In this document: one piece after another, positions 41,645-49,996 of the stretch
Layout of the letters: each line of letters opens with the position of its first letter
How positions within the stretch are numbered: position 1 is the stretch's first letter
From: Colivivens sp963626085
Lineage (GTDB): Bacteria; Bacteroidota; Bacteroidia; Bacteroidales; Bacteroidaceae
Length of the DNA stretch: 64,000 nucleotides
Direction: 5' to 3'
Assembly: GCA_963626085.1 (NCBI GenBank)
Contig: CAVFVJ010000015.1
Coordinates: forward strand, 80,639 to 144,638
Translations under genes and position numbers: made by a program
Notes under the pieces: model-generated
Told to the model about the DNA's origin: nothing
Databases searched by the model: none
What the model saw: only the letters and a program-made list of their open reading frames with translations

Positions 41645-44350
41645 TTAATACTCAACATAGTACTTGTGCATTGAAATCTTTCCGTGGTAGTCAAGAGCTG
41701 AATAAGAGAACTCATAGACATAGCCAGACTTCAAGGTTACCGGGATAGCACGTACACCACCTTCAACCACCTTGTTGACATTGCTCTGTGCGTTCACAGC
41801 ATCGAGAGCAGCTTTACATGCAGCATCACCGCCCTGTGCACTTGCACTACCGTTGAACACGTTTGTACAAGCCACGTGCTTCTTGAACTCTGGAGCTACT
41901 ACACCACCTGTGTAAGTAGTCGGGCGGAGAGTAACCTGTGCTGAAGCGACCACTGATGGAGCGTTCTTAGCCTTACTTCCGAAGTGAGTGCCATTATTGT
42001 CAGACACTACGAGTACTGGCTGGATGCGTGAGTTCGTATTGTTGATGACATTGCAAAGTTTGTTGTTTACCTTGTCGAGGTATGAAATCAACTTGTCCTG
42101 CATATCCTTAGTACCGTTGGTAAGGTTGGTCTCCACATCGTTGAGCTGATCGAAGATGTCATTGACCTGATCCACGAAGTCTGCAAGACTGTTGTTACTG
42201 TTTTGAAGAGCGGTGTTAAGCTTCTCCTCGATAGTATCATACATCTTCTCCACATCTTCGGACAAATCCTTTGCGAACAACTGCATAACATATGAATTCT
42301 CTCCCTTCTGAACAACAGTACCAGCTTTTACCAAATAGCTATATGTACCTGTACTGTCATACACCTTGAGATAACCATCTTCACCCAAATCTCCTGTATA
42401 TCCTGAAGGCAGAGAGAACTCAATCTGGATATTGAATGCACTGAGGTCGCCAGCTTCGATTTCCACACCATTTATAGTAGGAGCTTTGAGTTTGTCGAGC
42501 TTTGGCCAGTTAGAAGAAATCAAAGAGTTGAACTCACCCACAATATTGTCAATGAGGTCCCATGCGCTCTGGTATCCAGGAATCTTAGTCACGTTAACAT
42601 CCTCCATAAACTTGAATGAGAGTGGCTTGATGGCAGTTGCAGCAATGCCGTACTGTGAGTAGACGCTATGCTCACCGTTATAGTCTTCCCATGTAGCCTT
42701 AACTGCATTTGCTGTTGCAATACCGTTGAACTGATTGTAGAGCTTACTGGTAAGAGTAGCTATGCTGGCTGCTGAGCGCTGGCTGAGCACATCCTTGAAT
42801 GCAGACTGCAGACCAGACTCCACATTAATCTTCACATTGTCTATCTGATCTTCCTTCAAACTTGCCTTAGCTGAATAGAATCCATTGTTTGAAGCGGCAC
42901 GAGTGTAACCAAACTTCAACTCTGTGTCGTTCTCCTTCTTGAGGACAGACAACTTAACGCCAGACTCTACATCTTTTGAATTGACGAGGGTAAGTTGCTG
43001 ACCGTCGAAGTCAACTGTATTAGGATTGACTGTAATGTAGATAGTACCGGCATTGTCGTCTGTCTCGGTGAAGAGAACACTGTTACCGTTCTTCTTGTAT
43101 GTCACCAGTCCGCCACGAATCATGTTCCAGTCTGCGTCAGTGAGTTTGTCTGAGTTCTTCACATAGTTGGCTTCAGCTGTTGTCGGGAAGATTACAGGGT
43201 TGTCATTGTTTCCGTAGTAAGCGATGAGCACGTTTGAACTGATGCCGACAGGCAGTGAGAATGAACCGAACACTGGATTGTATGTACCCTGTACGATGAT
43301 ACCTGTAATAAGACTCTTGAGAGCATTGTCGATATTGTCAAGGCGTCCTGTCATCGTGTTGATCTTAGTGTTTATTTCTGCGATTGAGTCCGAATTAGCC
43401 TTTACGACCTTTGCAAGACTGTCGATTGACTGTGCCAACTGAGTATCGTTTTCTGCGAGACTGTCGAGACGTGACTCGATAGCCGGAATCTTCATATCGT
43501 TGATGTCGTTCACAGAAACCCAGAGGAGACTGTCCTGCTTCTTCAAAAGCGCATCAGCCTTCTCGAAATCCGAGCGAGCACTGGAGATAAGACTGTTCAA
43601 TGTAGTTGTGACACCAGCAAGAGAGTCAACATGCTCGTTGTTCAGTGCAATGTAGTTCACAATCCACGTAGAGTCGTTGATGGCGCGCGCAAGTGCCTCG
43701 TTGGCAGTAGCAGCGACATTCTTGAGGGTAGACTCGATAGTCACCAACCTACGGTCCATCACACTTTCCAGAGTGTCGATCTTCGCATTGAGCACACTGT
43801 CGTTCACGCTGAGAGTCTTCACAGTAGACTGCACGTCAACGATTGTACTGTCGAGGACATGTGCTATGTTGAAGAGCTTGGCGATGTCAGTGGTGTTGAC
43901 CTTCACCTGACCGGCAACGACATCGATGCTGTCACCCAGAATGCTGTCCACCTTTGACAAGGTTTTCTCTATATCCTCGATATTCCTCTTGAGACCAGCG
44001 TCAGCAGTCTTCAAATCAGCGATTTCGTTTGACAAGTGCTTGATGCTGTCGAGCGTAGCTGCGTTGGCAGTACTGTCTTGGTTTGCCAAATTCTTGACAG
44101 CTTTGTCTAGAGCTGCAACCTTAGTGCTACAGTTCTCCTGACAAGTTGCCAGCACTGTGCCCAAAGAGTCTGCAGTAGTTTTCAAGTTCTGATAGTTCGA
44201 GCCTATCAGAGCGCGCAAATCAGCGTCATTCTTATTGATGACCACCACCAGTTCATCGTATCCATCATCATCACTTTTACATGAATTGAATACATTCATG
44301 CTCACCAATACCATTGACAGCATGAGCACAGAAGTAAAAAGTTTCTTCAT
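41645..44350 (-). CDS. Large coiled-coil lipoprotein
   Basis: The 901-residue protein has a lipoprotein signal (MKKLFTSVLMLSMVLVSMNVFNSC, Cys at about 24). Some 330 residues of heptad-rich coiled coil follow, full of DS, LDS and NDS motifs (SIKHLSNEIADLKTADAG, IDTLESVMDRRLVTIES). A globular, beta-rich region from about 350 on has a second helical segment near 720-770 and a final domain ending in HKYYVEY. It should form a long stalk on the outer membrane. I do not recognise the family. It resembles the protein at 1-1728 in general design, and both may be surface-layer or adhesin-like. Confidence 0.8.
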   Translation of the reverse strand: MKKLFTSVLMLSMVLVSMNVFNSCKSDDDGYDELVVVINKNDADLRALIGSNYQNLKTTADSLGTVLATCQENCSTKVAALDKAVKNLANQDSTANAATLDSIKHLSNEIADLKTADAGLKRNIEDIEKTLSKVDSILGDSIDVVAGQVKVNTTDIAKLFNIAHVLDSTIVDVQSTVKTLSVNDSVLNAKIDTLESVMDRRLVTIESTLKNVAATANEALARAINDSTWIVNYIALNNEHVDSLAGVTTTLNSLISSARSDFEKADALLKKQDSLLWVSVNDINDMKIPAIESRLDSLAENDTQLAQSIDSLAKVVKANSDSIAEINTKINTMTGRLDNIDNALKSLITGIIVQGTYNPVFGSFSLPVGISSNVLIAYYGNNDNPVIFPTTAEANYVKNSDKLTDADWNMIRGGLVTYKKNGNSVLFTETDDNAGTIYITVNPNTVDFDGQQLTLVNSKDVESGVKLSVLKKENDTELKFGYTRAASNNGFYSAKASLKEDQIDNVKINVESGLQSAFKDVLSQRSAASIATLTSKLYNQFNGIATANAVKATWEDYNGEHSVYSQYGIAATAIKPLSFKFMEDVNVTKIPGYQSAWDLIDNIVGEFNSLISSNWPKLDKLKAPTINGVEIEAGDLSAFNIQIEFSLPSGYTGDLGEDGYLKVYDSTGTYSYLVKAGTVVQKGENSYVMQLFAKDLSEDVEKMYDTIEEKLNTALQNSNNSLADFVDQVNDIFDQLNDVETNLTNGTKDMQDKLISYLDKVNNKLCNVINNTNSRIQPVLVVSDNNGTHFGSKAKNAPSVVASAQVTLRPTTYTGGVVAPEFKKHVACTNVFNGSASAQGGDAACKAALDAVNAQSNVNKVVEGGVRAIPVTLKSGYVYEFSYSALDYHGKISMHKYYVEY

Positions 44351-44422
44351 TTCCTGTTATTTTTTTTGATTAATATTACGTTTATATATTCTTTATCCCC
44401 CATCATTTCAACACCTCTCACG

Positions 44423-44430
44423 CAAATTTA
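44423..44430 (-). promoter_or_regulatory. Promoter -7 element of the coiled-coil lipoprotein gene
   Basis: TAAATTTG (44430 to 44423) on the minus strand, with a leader of about 65 nt before the ATG. Confidence 0.6.
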
Positions 44431-44541
44431 CAGATTCTTTTTAAACTGAACGCCATTTACCCCAATAAATCGCTATTCATTCCACCAAAGAGTGTCAGAC
44501 TATGCTTGTTTATCAACTACAGATTACAATATTAGAGTTTG

Positions 44542-44859
44542 TCATCCGTATTCAACTTTCAAAATCTCGTTCACCGCAGTTTGGAGTTCACCTGCCTCAA
44601 CACGCTTAATACCCTTACTCACCTCACTGACAAGAACTCTGTCATACACCGTTATTGTCTTGTGATACTTAGGATCGTCATGACTGTGTTTGGTGTCATG
44701 GACATACCAATATAAATCTACATAAATACCCCCCCCTACAAACTCATAATGGTGCGACACGCAATAGCGTCTCTGAGCATCAGATACACGTTTATCCTTC
44801 CACCTGCGAAGAATAAACGATGCACACAGTGAGTTACATCCTTGTAAGATTGACTTCAT
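44542..44859 (-). CDS. Small hypothetical protein with poly-G tract
   Basis: The 105-residue frame has a well-formed promoter 42 bases upstream, which supports it as a real gene. The product is basic in the first third (FILRRWKDKRVSDAQRRYC). It continues with FVGGGIYVDLYWYVHD and ends in a helical VYDRVLVSEVSKGIKR, ELQTAVNEILKVEY. No family is recognised. The Gly-Gly-Gly codons contain a run of eight G, a possible site of slippage that would shift the frame near residue 42. Confidence 0.5.
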   Translation of the reverse strand: MKSILQGCNSLCASFILRRWKDKRVSDAQRRYCVSHHYEFVGGGIYVDLYWYVHDTKHSHDDPKYHKTITVYDRVLVSEVSKGIKRVEAGELQTAVNEILKVEYG

Positions 44860-44900
44860 AAAATCTCCACTAACGTCTTTACACTTTTACGTTTCGGACT

Positions 44901-44931
44901 CAAAGTTATGCTATTTTCAGCAACCCACAAA
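44901..44931 (-). promoter_or_regulatory. Promoter of the small hypothetical gene
   Basis: TAACTTTG (44908 to 44901) with TTTTG 19 bases upstream on the minus strand, a close match to the Bacteroidetes consensus. Confidence 0.7.
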
Positions 44932-45024
44932 ACTTTTTACCATAAAAACGGCTCAAACGAATAGAAAAAGTGCCAGACAATATGATTTTGCTAAATGTCA
45001 CACCTTATTTCAATGAATAATTAC

Positions 45025-45032
45025 TAACTTTG
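45025..45032 (+). promoter_or_regulatory. Promoter -7 element of the yicC-gmk-nadD unit
   Basis: TAACTTTG at 45025-45032. A possible upstream ATG at 45030 falls in it and is rejected for the one at 45057. Confidence 0.65.
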
Positions 45033-45056
45033 CACAATATAAACAAGTGCTACACA

Positions 45057-45947
45057 ATGATACAATCAATGACAGGCTACGGGACGTGCGTAGCCGTATA
45101 CAATGGAAAGAACATCCATGTAGAGATTAGATCACTCAACAGTAAGGCATTAGACCTCACCACACGTATAGCCCCACTCTACAGGGAAAAGGAAATGGAA
45201 ATAAGAAGTCTCGTTGCATCCAAACTGGAGCGAGGCAAAGTAGACTTGGTAATTTGGGTAGAGAAAGACGAAAACCTGAACGCCAGCCCAATCAACACTA
45301 AACTGGTAGCTGACTACTACAGTCAGATACAGTCGCTATCTTCTTCACTCGGACTGGACGAAACAAGGACATCGTCGGTAACCGACTGGATGAAGGTGTT
45401 GCTTCGTCTGCCCGACGTGACCGCTAAGATTGAGGTAGAGGAACTGACGGACGATGAGTGGGAGGTTGCGAAAACCGCAGTGGAAGGAGCCATCGAACGG
45501 CTCGTCAACTTCCGAATGCAGGAAGGTAAGGCTCTTGAGACCAAGTTCCGCGAAAAAATAGCTAATATCTCCAGTCTACTCGCAAACATTGAACCATACG
45601 AAAAGAGCCGCACGGAGAAGATACGCCAACGCATCATAAGCGGACTGGAACAGATACCAGAGGTGGAGTACGACAAAAACAGACTGGAGCAGGAGATGAT
45701 ATACTACATCGAAAAACTCGACATCTCGGAAGAGAAGCAACGGCTTGCCAACCACCTCAAATATTTCATAGAGACCATGGAGAGTGGACACGGACAGGGC
45801 AAGAAACTGGGATTCATTGCCCAAGAGATGGGACGAGAAATCAACACCACTGGCAGCAAGTCAAACCAAGCAGAGATGCAGAACATAGTGGTGAAGATGA
45901 AGGATGAGCTGGAACAGATCAAAGAACAGGTTCTAAATGTGATGTAA
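45057..45947 (+). CDS. YicC/YloC-family endoribonuclease
   Basis: The 296-residue protein opens with MIQSMTGYG, the family signature, and has EIRSLNSKALD, GKVDLVIWVE and the C-terminal KLGFIAQEMGREINTTGSKS. YicC-type proteins are endoribonucleases that affect small RNA stability and stationary-phase growth. The gene is followed after one base by gmk, an association seen in many bacteria. Confidence 0.93.
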   Translation: MIQSMTGYGTCVAVYNGKNIHVEIRSLNSKALDLTTRIAPLYREKEMEIRSLVASKLERGKVDLVIWVEKDENLNASPINTKLVADYYSQIQSLSSSLGLDETRTSSVTDWMKVLLRLPDVTAKIEVEELTDDEWEVAKTAVEGAIERLVNFRMQEGKALETKFREKIANISSLLANIEPYEKSRTEKIRQRIISGLEQIPEVEYDKNRLEQEMIYYIEKLDISEEKQRLANHLKYFIETMESGHGQGKKLGFIAQEMGREINTTGSKSNQAEMQNIVVKMKDELEQIKEQVLNVM

Positions 45948-45948
45948 G

Positions 45949-46518
45949 ATGGGAAAACGAGGAAAACTGCTTATATTCGCCGCACCGTCGGGAACTGGTA
46001 AGTCTACAATCATAAACTTTCTCATGCAGCAGGGGCTGAATACGCACTTCTCAATCTCCACCACCACACGCGCCCCACGTGGCAACGAGCAACACGGAAA
46101 AGAGTATTTCTTCATTAGCCCCGAAGAGTTCCGACTGCATATCAGCAAAGGCGACTTTTTAGAGTATGAAGAGGTGTACAAAGACAGATTCTACGGCACA
46201 CTTAAGTCACAGGTGGAAAGTCAGTTGAATGCTGGACAAAACGTGGTGTTCGACATTGACGTGAACGGTGGCATGAACATAAAAAAGAGTTATGGAAATC
46301 AAGCGCTGAGCATCTTCATAATGCCGCCAAGCATAGACGAACTACACCGAAGACTCATCAGTCGCGGCACGGACGCACCAGAGGTCATCGAACAAAGGAT
46401 GGCGAGAGCCGAATACGAAATCAGTCAGGCAAAGAACTTCGACAGAACCGTAGTCAACGACAACCTACAGAATGCCGAGACCGAGGTTCTCAATATCGTC
46501 AAGGAATTCCTAAAATGA
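45949..46518 (+). CDS. gmk: Guanylate kinase
   Basis: The 189-residue enzyme has the P-loop FAAPSGTGKST, STTTRAPRGNEQHGKEYFFI, FLEYEEVYKDRFYGT and IFIMPPS. It phosphorylates GMP to GDP with ATP. The length is normal. The gene sits one base after the yicC-like gene and overlaps nadD by four bases (ATGA), so translation is coupled. Confidence 0.97.
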   Translation: MGKRGKLLIFAAPSGTGKSTIINFLMQQGLNTHFSISTTTRAPRGNEQHGKEYFFISPEEFRLHISKGDFLEYEEVYKDRFYGTLKSQVESQLNAGQNVVFDIDVNGGMNIKKSYGNQALSIFIMPPSIDELHRRLISRGTDAPEVIEQRMARAEYEISQAKNFDRTVVNDNLQNAETEVLNIVKEFLK

Positions 46519-47078
46519 GGATTGCTGTATTCGGTGGCACTTTCAACCCAATCCATAACGGCCACACCGAACTTGCACAGACACTTGTACGGCAAGGGCT
46601 TGCCGATGAGGTATGGCTCATGGTGTCACCACAAAATCCGCTAAAAGGGAATGATGCTGCAGAATACTACGACCGTCTAGAGATGGCGCGTATTGCTACA
46701 AAAGGAATGAAAAGAATTGTGGTGAGCGACTTCGAGCACTACTTACCTACACCATCTTATACCATAACAACACTGACGAGACTGTCTGAAACATATCCAC
46801 AACATCAGTTCGCTTTAGTCATCGGAGCTGACAACTGGAACCAGTTTACCCGGTGGTATCAAGCTGACAAAATCATGGAACAATACCCGATACTTGTGTA
46901 CAGACGTCCAGGATATACTCTCGACCTGTCGGCAACGCCCAAGGGTTCGAACATACGGATGGTAGACACACCTGTATACGACATAAGCAGCACAGAGATA
47001 CGTAACCATCAGAAACTGGACATGATAAGCCCTGACGTACTACGATACATCAGGGCTCACCATCTTTATTCCATATAA
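46515..47078 (+). CDS. nadD: Nicotinate-nucleotide adenylyltransferase
   Basis: The 187-residue protein has GGTFNPIHNGH (the HxGH nucleotidyltransferase motif) and VSPQNPLK. It also has VIGADNWNQFTRW and the late DISSTEIRN with the ISSTxIR motif. It adenylates nicotinate mononucleotide in NAD synthesis. It overlaps the end of gmk and converges with thiL 13 bases later. Confidence 0.96.
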   Translation: MRIAVFGGTFNPIHNGHTELAQTLVRQGLADEVWLMVSPQNPLKGNDAAEYYDRLEMARIATKGMKRIVVSDFEHYLPTPSYTITTLTRLSETYPQHQFALVIGADNWNQFTRWYQADKIMEQYPILVYRRPGYTLDLSATPKGSNIRMVDTPVYDISSTEIRNHQKLDMISPDVLRYIRAHHLYSI

Positions 47079-47091
47079 GAGGCGAATTTGT

Positions 47092-48150
47092 TCAATCTCC
47101 AGCCTTAAGAGGATTCCACCCCTGCGCCTTAAGGTCGAAGAGACTTCCGTCACGGGTCACCAGTACCCTACCATCTTCTTCCTTGGTTACATATCCAATC
47201 AGATGGATATCCTCCACATCATCCACCTTATCCTTATCCTCCAACGGCAAGGTGAAGAGCAGTTCATAGTCCTCACCACCGTTCAAGGCACAAGTAATTA
47301 CATTCATATTGAACTCTTCAGCCTGCGAGGCTGTCTCATAGTCGAGAGGAATGTGTTCTTCGTATATACGGCAACCACACTTGCTCTGTGTACATATATG
47401 TAGCAGTTCACTTGACAATCCGTCGGAAATATCCATCATAGAAGTAGGATGAACCCCCAATTCACGCAGTTTCACTATTATGTCCCGCCTCGCCTCCGGA
47501 CGCAACTGTCGCTCTAGCAAGTATTCCTTACCAGAAAAATCAGGTTCAGCCATTTCCATTGTCACCTTACCTTTATTCTCTTTCAACTGCTGATAATAAA
47601 CGTCTTTCTCTCGTTCAAGAAGTTGCAATCCCATGTATGCAGCACCCAGATTTCCACTAACGCAGATGATATTTCCGGGTTTTGCCCCATCACGACAGAT
47701 AGCCTTTCCCTTTTCCACTTCGCCTATGCAAGTGATACTAATGGTAAGTCCTGTCACCGAACTCGACGTGTCACCTCCAACAATATCAACACCATGAGAC
47801 TCACAAGCCAGTTTCAGTCCTAAGTAGAACTCCTCGATGTCCTCCACCGAGAAACGTTGACTAAGTCCAAGACTTACCGTTATCTGCTTGGGCATACCTC
47901 CCATGGCATACACATCACTGAAATTCACCATAGCAGACTTATAACCCAAATGTTTGAGCGGCACATAAGTCAAGTCAAAATGTATTCCTTCCAGCAACAG
48001 GTCGGTTGTCACCAGTACATCCATGTCCTGAGGATAACTGAGAACGGCACAGTCATCGCCTACTCCCTTGTGTGAAGAGGGGTTTTTCAGTTCAACTTTA
48101 CTGGTGAGATGGCGTATAAGTCCAAACTCGCCCAATTCCTCTATCTTCAT
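47092..48150 (-). CDS. thiL: Thiamine-monophosphate kinase
   Basis: The 352-residue protein has GVGDDCAVL, TTDLLLEGIHFD, NFSDVYAMGG, VGGDTSSS, MDISDGLSSEL and NGGEDYELLFT, the motifs of the ThiL branch of the PurM-like fold. It phosphorylates thiamine monophosphate to the diphosphate. It is the last gene of a five-gene unit (GH105, sppA, lpxK, pnp, thiL) and starts 6 bases after the pnp stop. Confidence 0.95.
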   Translation of the reverse strand: MKIEELGEFGLIRHLTSKVELKNPSSHKGVGDDCAVLSYPQDMDVLVTTDLLLEGIHFDLTYVPLKHLGYKSAMVNFSDVYAMGGMPKQITVSLGLSQRFSVEDIEEFYLGLKLACESHGVDIVGGDTSSSVTGLTISITCIGEVEKGKAICRDGAKPGNIICVSGNLGAAYMGLQLLEREKDVYYQQLKENKGKVTMEMAEPDFSGKEYLLERQLRPEARRDIIVKLRELGVHPTSMMDISDGLSSELLHICTQSKCGCRIYEEHIPLDYETASQAEEFNMNVITCALNGGEDYELLFTLPLEDKDKVDDVEDIHLIGYVTKEEDGRVLVTRDGSLFDLKAQGWNPLKAGD

Positions 48151-48156
48151 TCGTAC

Positions 48157-48966
48157 TTATACCTTTTTTATCAGTTCCTTCATCAACGCAGTCATACGTG
48201 GTTGAGCCGCATCGGCAGCCATCTGCACTTCCTCATGACTAACTTCCTGTACATCCTCAAATCCACCAAGATCAGTAATGACAGATATTCCGAATACTCG
48301 CATACCACAGTGTACAGCCACAATAACCTCTGGTACGGTTGACATTCCAACCGCATCAGCACCAAAGCCACGGAACATGCGGTACTCGGCTGGTGTTTCA
48401 AACGTCGGACCTGGGGTCCCCACATATACACCTTTGAAAATCTTAATACCAAGTCTTTCTGCCGCCTCCTCAACGATACGAATGAACACCGGGTCATACG
48501 CCTGGTGCATGCTGGGGAAACGAGGACCAGTCGGGATGTTCTTTCCACGCAACGGATTCTCTGGGAACATGTTGATATGGTCGGTCAGAACCATCAAATC
48601 ACCCACACTAAACGCCGGATTCATTCCACCTGCAGCATTGCTCACAAACAAGTTCTTTATTCCCAATTCATACATAACACGAATGGGAAACGTAACCTCC
48701 TTCATGGAGTAGCCCTCGTAGTAATGGAACCGCCCTTCCATAGCAATCACATCCTTACCTGCCAGTTTTCCGAAAAGAAGTCTACCAGAATGACCTTCCA
48801 CTGTTGACAGTGGCATATTGGGAATGTCCGCATACGGTATTTCCATCTCTGCCTCAATATCATCAGCCAAACGCCCAAGTCCAGAACCAAGTATAATGGC
48901 TGTGTCAGGACTTGACTTCATCATTCCTTTCAGGAACTGTGTTGTCTCTTGAATTTTCTCGTACAT
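48157..48966 (-). CDS. Purine-nucleoside phosphorylase (trimeric type)
   Basis: The 269-residue protein has IILGSGLG, EGHSGRLLFG, VSNAAGGMNPAF, DHINMFPENPLRG and VGTPGPTFETPAEYRM, the PNP-I (PunA) pattern. It cleaves purine nucleosides with phosphate. The conserved N-terminal MYEKIQET supports the start at 48966, which makes a 62-base overlap with the end of lpxK. Confidence 0.94.
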   Translation of the reverse strand: MYEKIQETTQFLKGMMKSSPDTAIILGSGLGRLADDIEAEMEIPYADIPNMPLSTVEGHSGRLLFGKLAGKDVIAMEGRFHYYEGYSMKEVTFPIRVMYELGIKNLFVSNAAGGMNPAFSVGDLMVLTDHINMFPENPLRGKNIPTGPRFPSMHQAYDPVFIRIVEEAAERLGIKIFKGVYVGTPGPTFETPAEYRMFRGFGADAVGMSTVPEVIVAVHCGMRVFGISVITDLGGFEDVQEVSHEEVQMAADAAQPRMTALMKELIKKV

Positions 48967-49990
48967 ACTCTAATATTTTATTGTTTAATATTGTCTGTTT
49001 GTTATTCAGTATCTCCACTTCAATAGGAATGGCATAGACCGACTCATACATCGGCATCAATCCCTCGTCAAGGCGCGCCAAATCCTTCTCCGTTGTAACT
49101 ATAATACGCGGTTTGTCGTCCGGCATCTTACGGAATGCCTCCGTTATGTTTCTGTAATCGTTTGGCGTAAAGTCATGGTGGTCTGGATACTGTAGGAAGT
49201 GATACTCCGTGTAACTGCTAAGTAATGCTGTCAGTGGAGCAGGGTTGGCTATACCCGTAAGTAGCAACACACTGTAATCAGTCAGTCTATCCAGCTCTAT
49301 ATGTTTTTGTGCATGATAAGGATTGCCGTATCTGATTCCGCTGAAAAAAAAAGACTGCCAATCCTCCAGCCTCAACTCACAACGCATTTTTTTTTCCGCA
49401 TCATCGTCCACTGCCCTATTCACCTTCGTTGCAATGACTATGTCAGCCCGTCTGCCGCCTCCAGCATTCTCCCTCAACCTACCACAAGGCAGAAGACGGT
49501 CGTGAGTGTAAAGACGGTGATAGTCTGTCAACAATATGTTCAATCCAGCCCTTACCCTACGGTGCTGAAACGCATCATCAAGCAATATTACATCCGTATC
49601 CGCAGTTCTTGAATCTGTCATAATCCTGCGTATCCCATTGCGTCTGTCTGCATCCACGGTCACAGTCACTGTCGGGAACTTTCTCTTGATTTGATATGGT
49701 TCGTCACCTATATCGTATACAGTGGAACTGGAGTCTGCCAACATGAAACCACGACTTTTCCTCTTATAGCCCCGACTCAGTACAGCCACCTTCAGTCCTT
49801 CTGACTGCATGAGTCTGATAAGATACTCGATGAAAGGGGTCTTGCCAGTACCACCTATTGCCAAATTACCGACACAGACAACAGGTATATCATATGTCTG
49901 CGACGAAAAGACACCATGGTCGTACATGAAGTTACGGATAGATGTCACTCCATCATATATCCAAGACAATGGCAATAACCACCAATACAT
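48905..49990 (-). CDS. lpxK: Tetraacyldisaccharide 4'-kinase
   Basis: The 361-residue protein has the P-loop VGNLAIGGTGKTPF, VLSRGYKRKSRGF, DVILLDDAFQHRRV and the segment TGIANPAPL. LpxK phosphorylates the lipid A disaccharide at the inner membrane to give lipid IVA. An N-terminal hydrophobic stretch is present (YWWLLPLSWIYDG). It lies 6 bases after sppA, and its last 20 codons are shared, in another frame, with the start of the purine-nucleoside phosphorylase gene. Confidence 0.96.
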   Translation of the reverse strand: MYWWLLPLSWIYDGVTSIRNFMYDHGVFSSQTYDIPVVCVGNLAIGGTGKTPFIEYLIRLMQSEGLKVAVLSRGYKRKSRGFMLADSSSTVYDIGDEPYQIKRKFPTVTVTVDADRRNGIRRIMTDSRTADTDVILLDDAFQHRRVRAGLNILLTDYHRLYTHDRLLPCGRLRENAGGGRRADIVIATKVNRAVDDDAEKKMRCELRLEDWQSFFFSGIRYGNPYHAQKHIELDRLTDYSVLLLTGIANPAPLTALLSSYTEYHFLQYPDHHDFTPNDYRNITEAFRKMPDDKPRIIVTTEKDLARLDEGLMPMYESVYAIPIEVEILNNKQTILNNKILEYVRENSRDNTVPERNDEVKS

Positions 49991-49996
49991 AACTCC

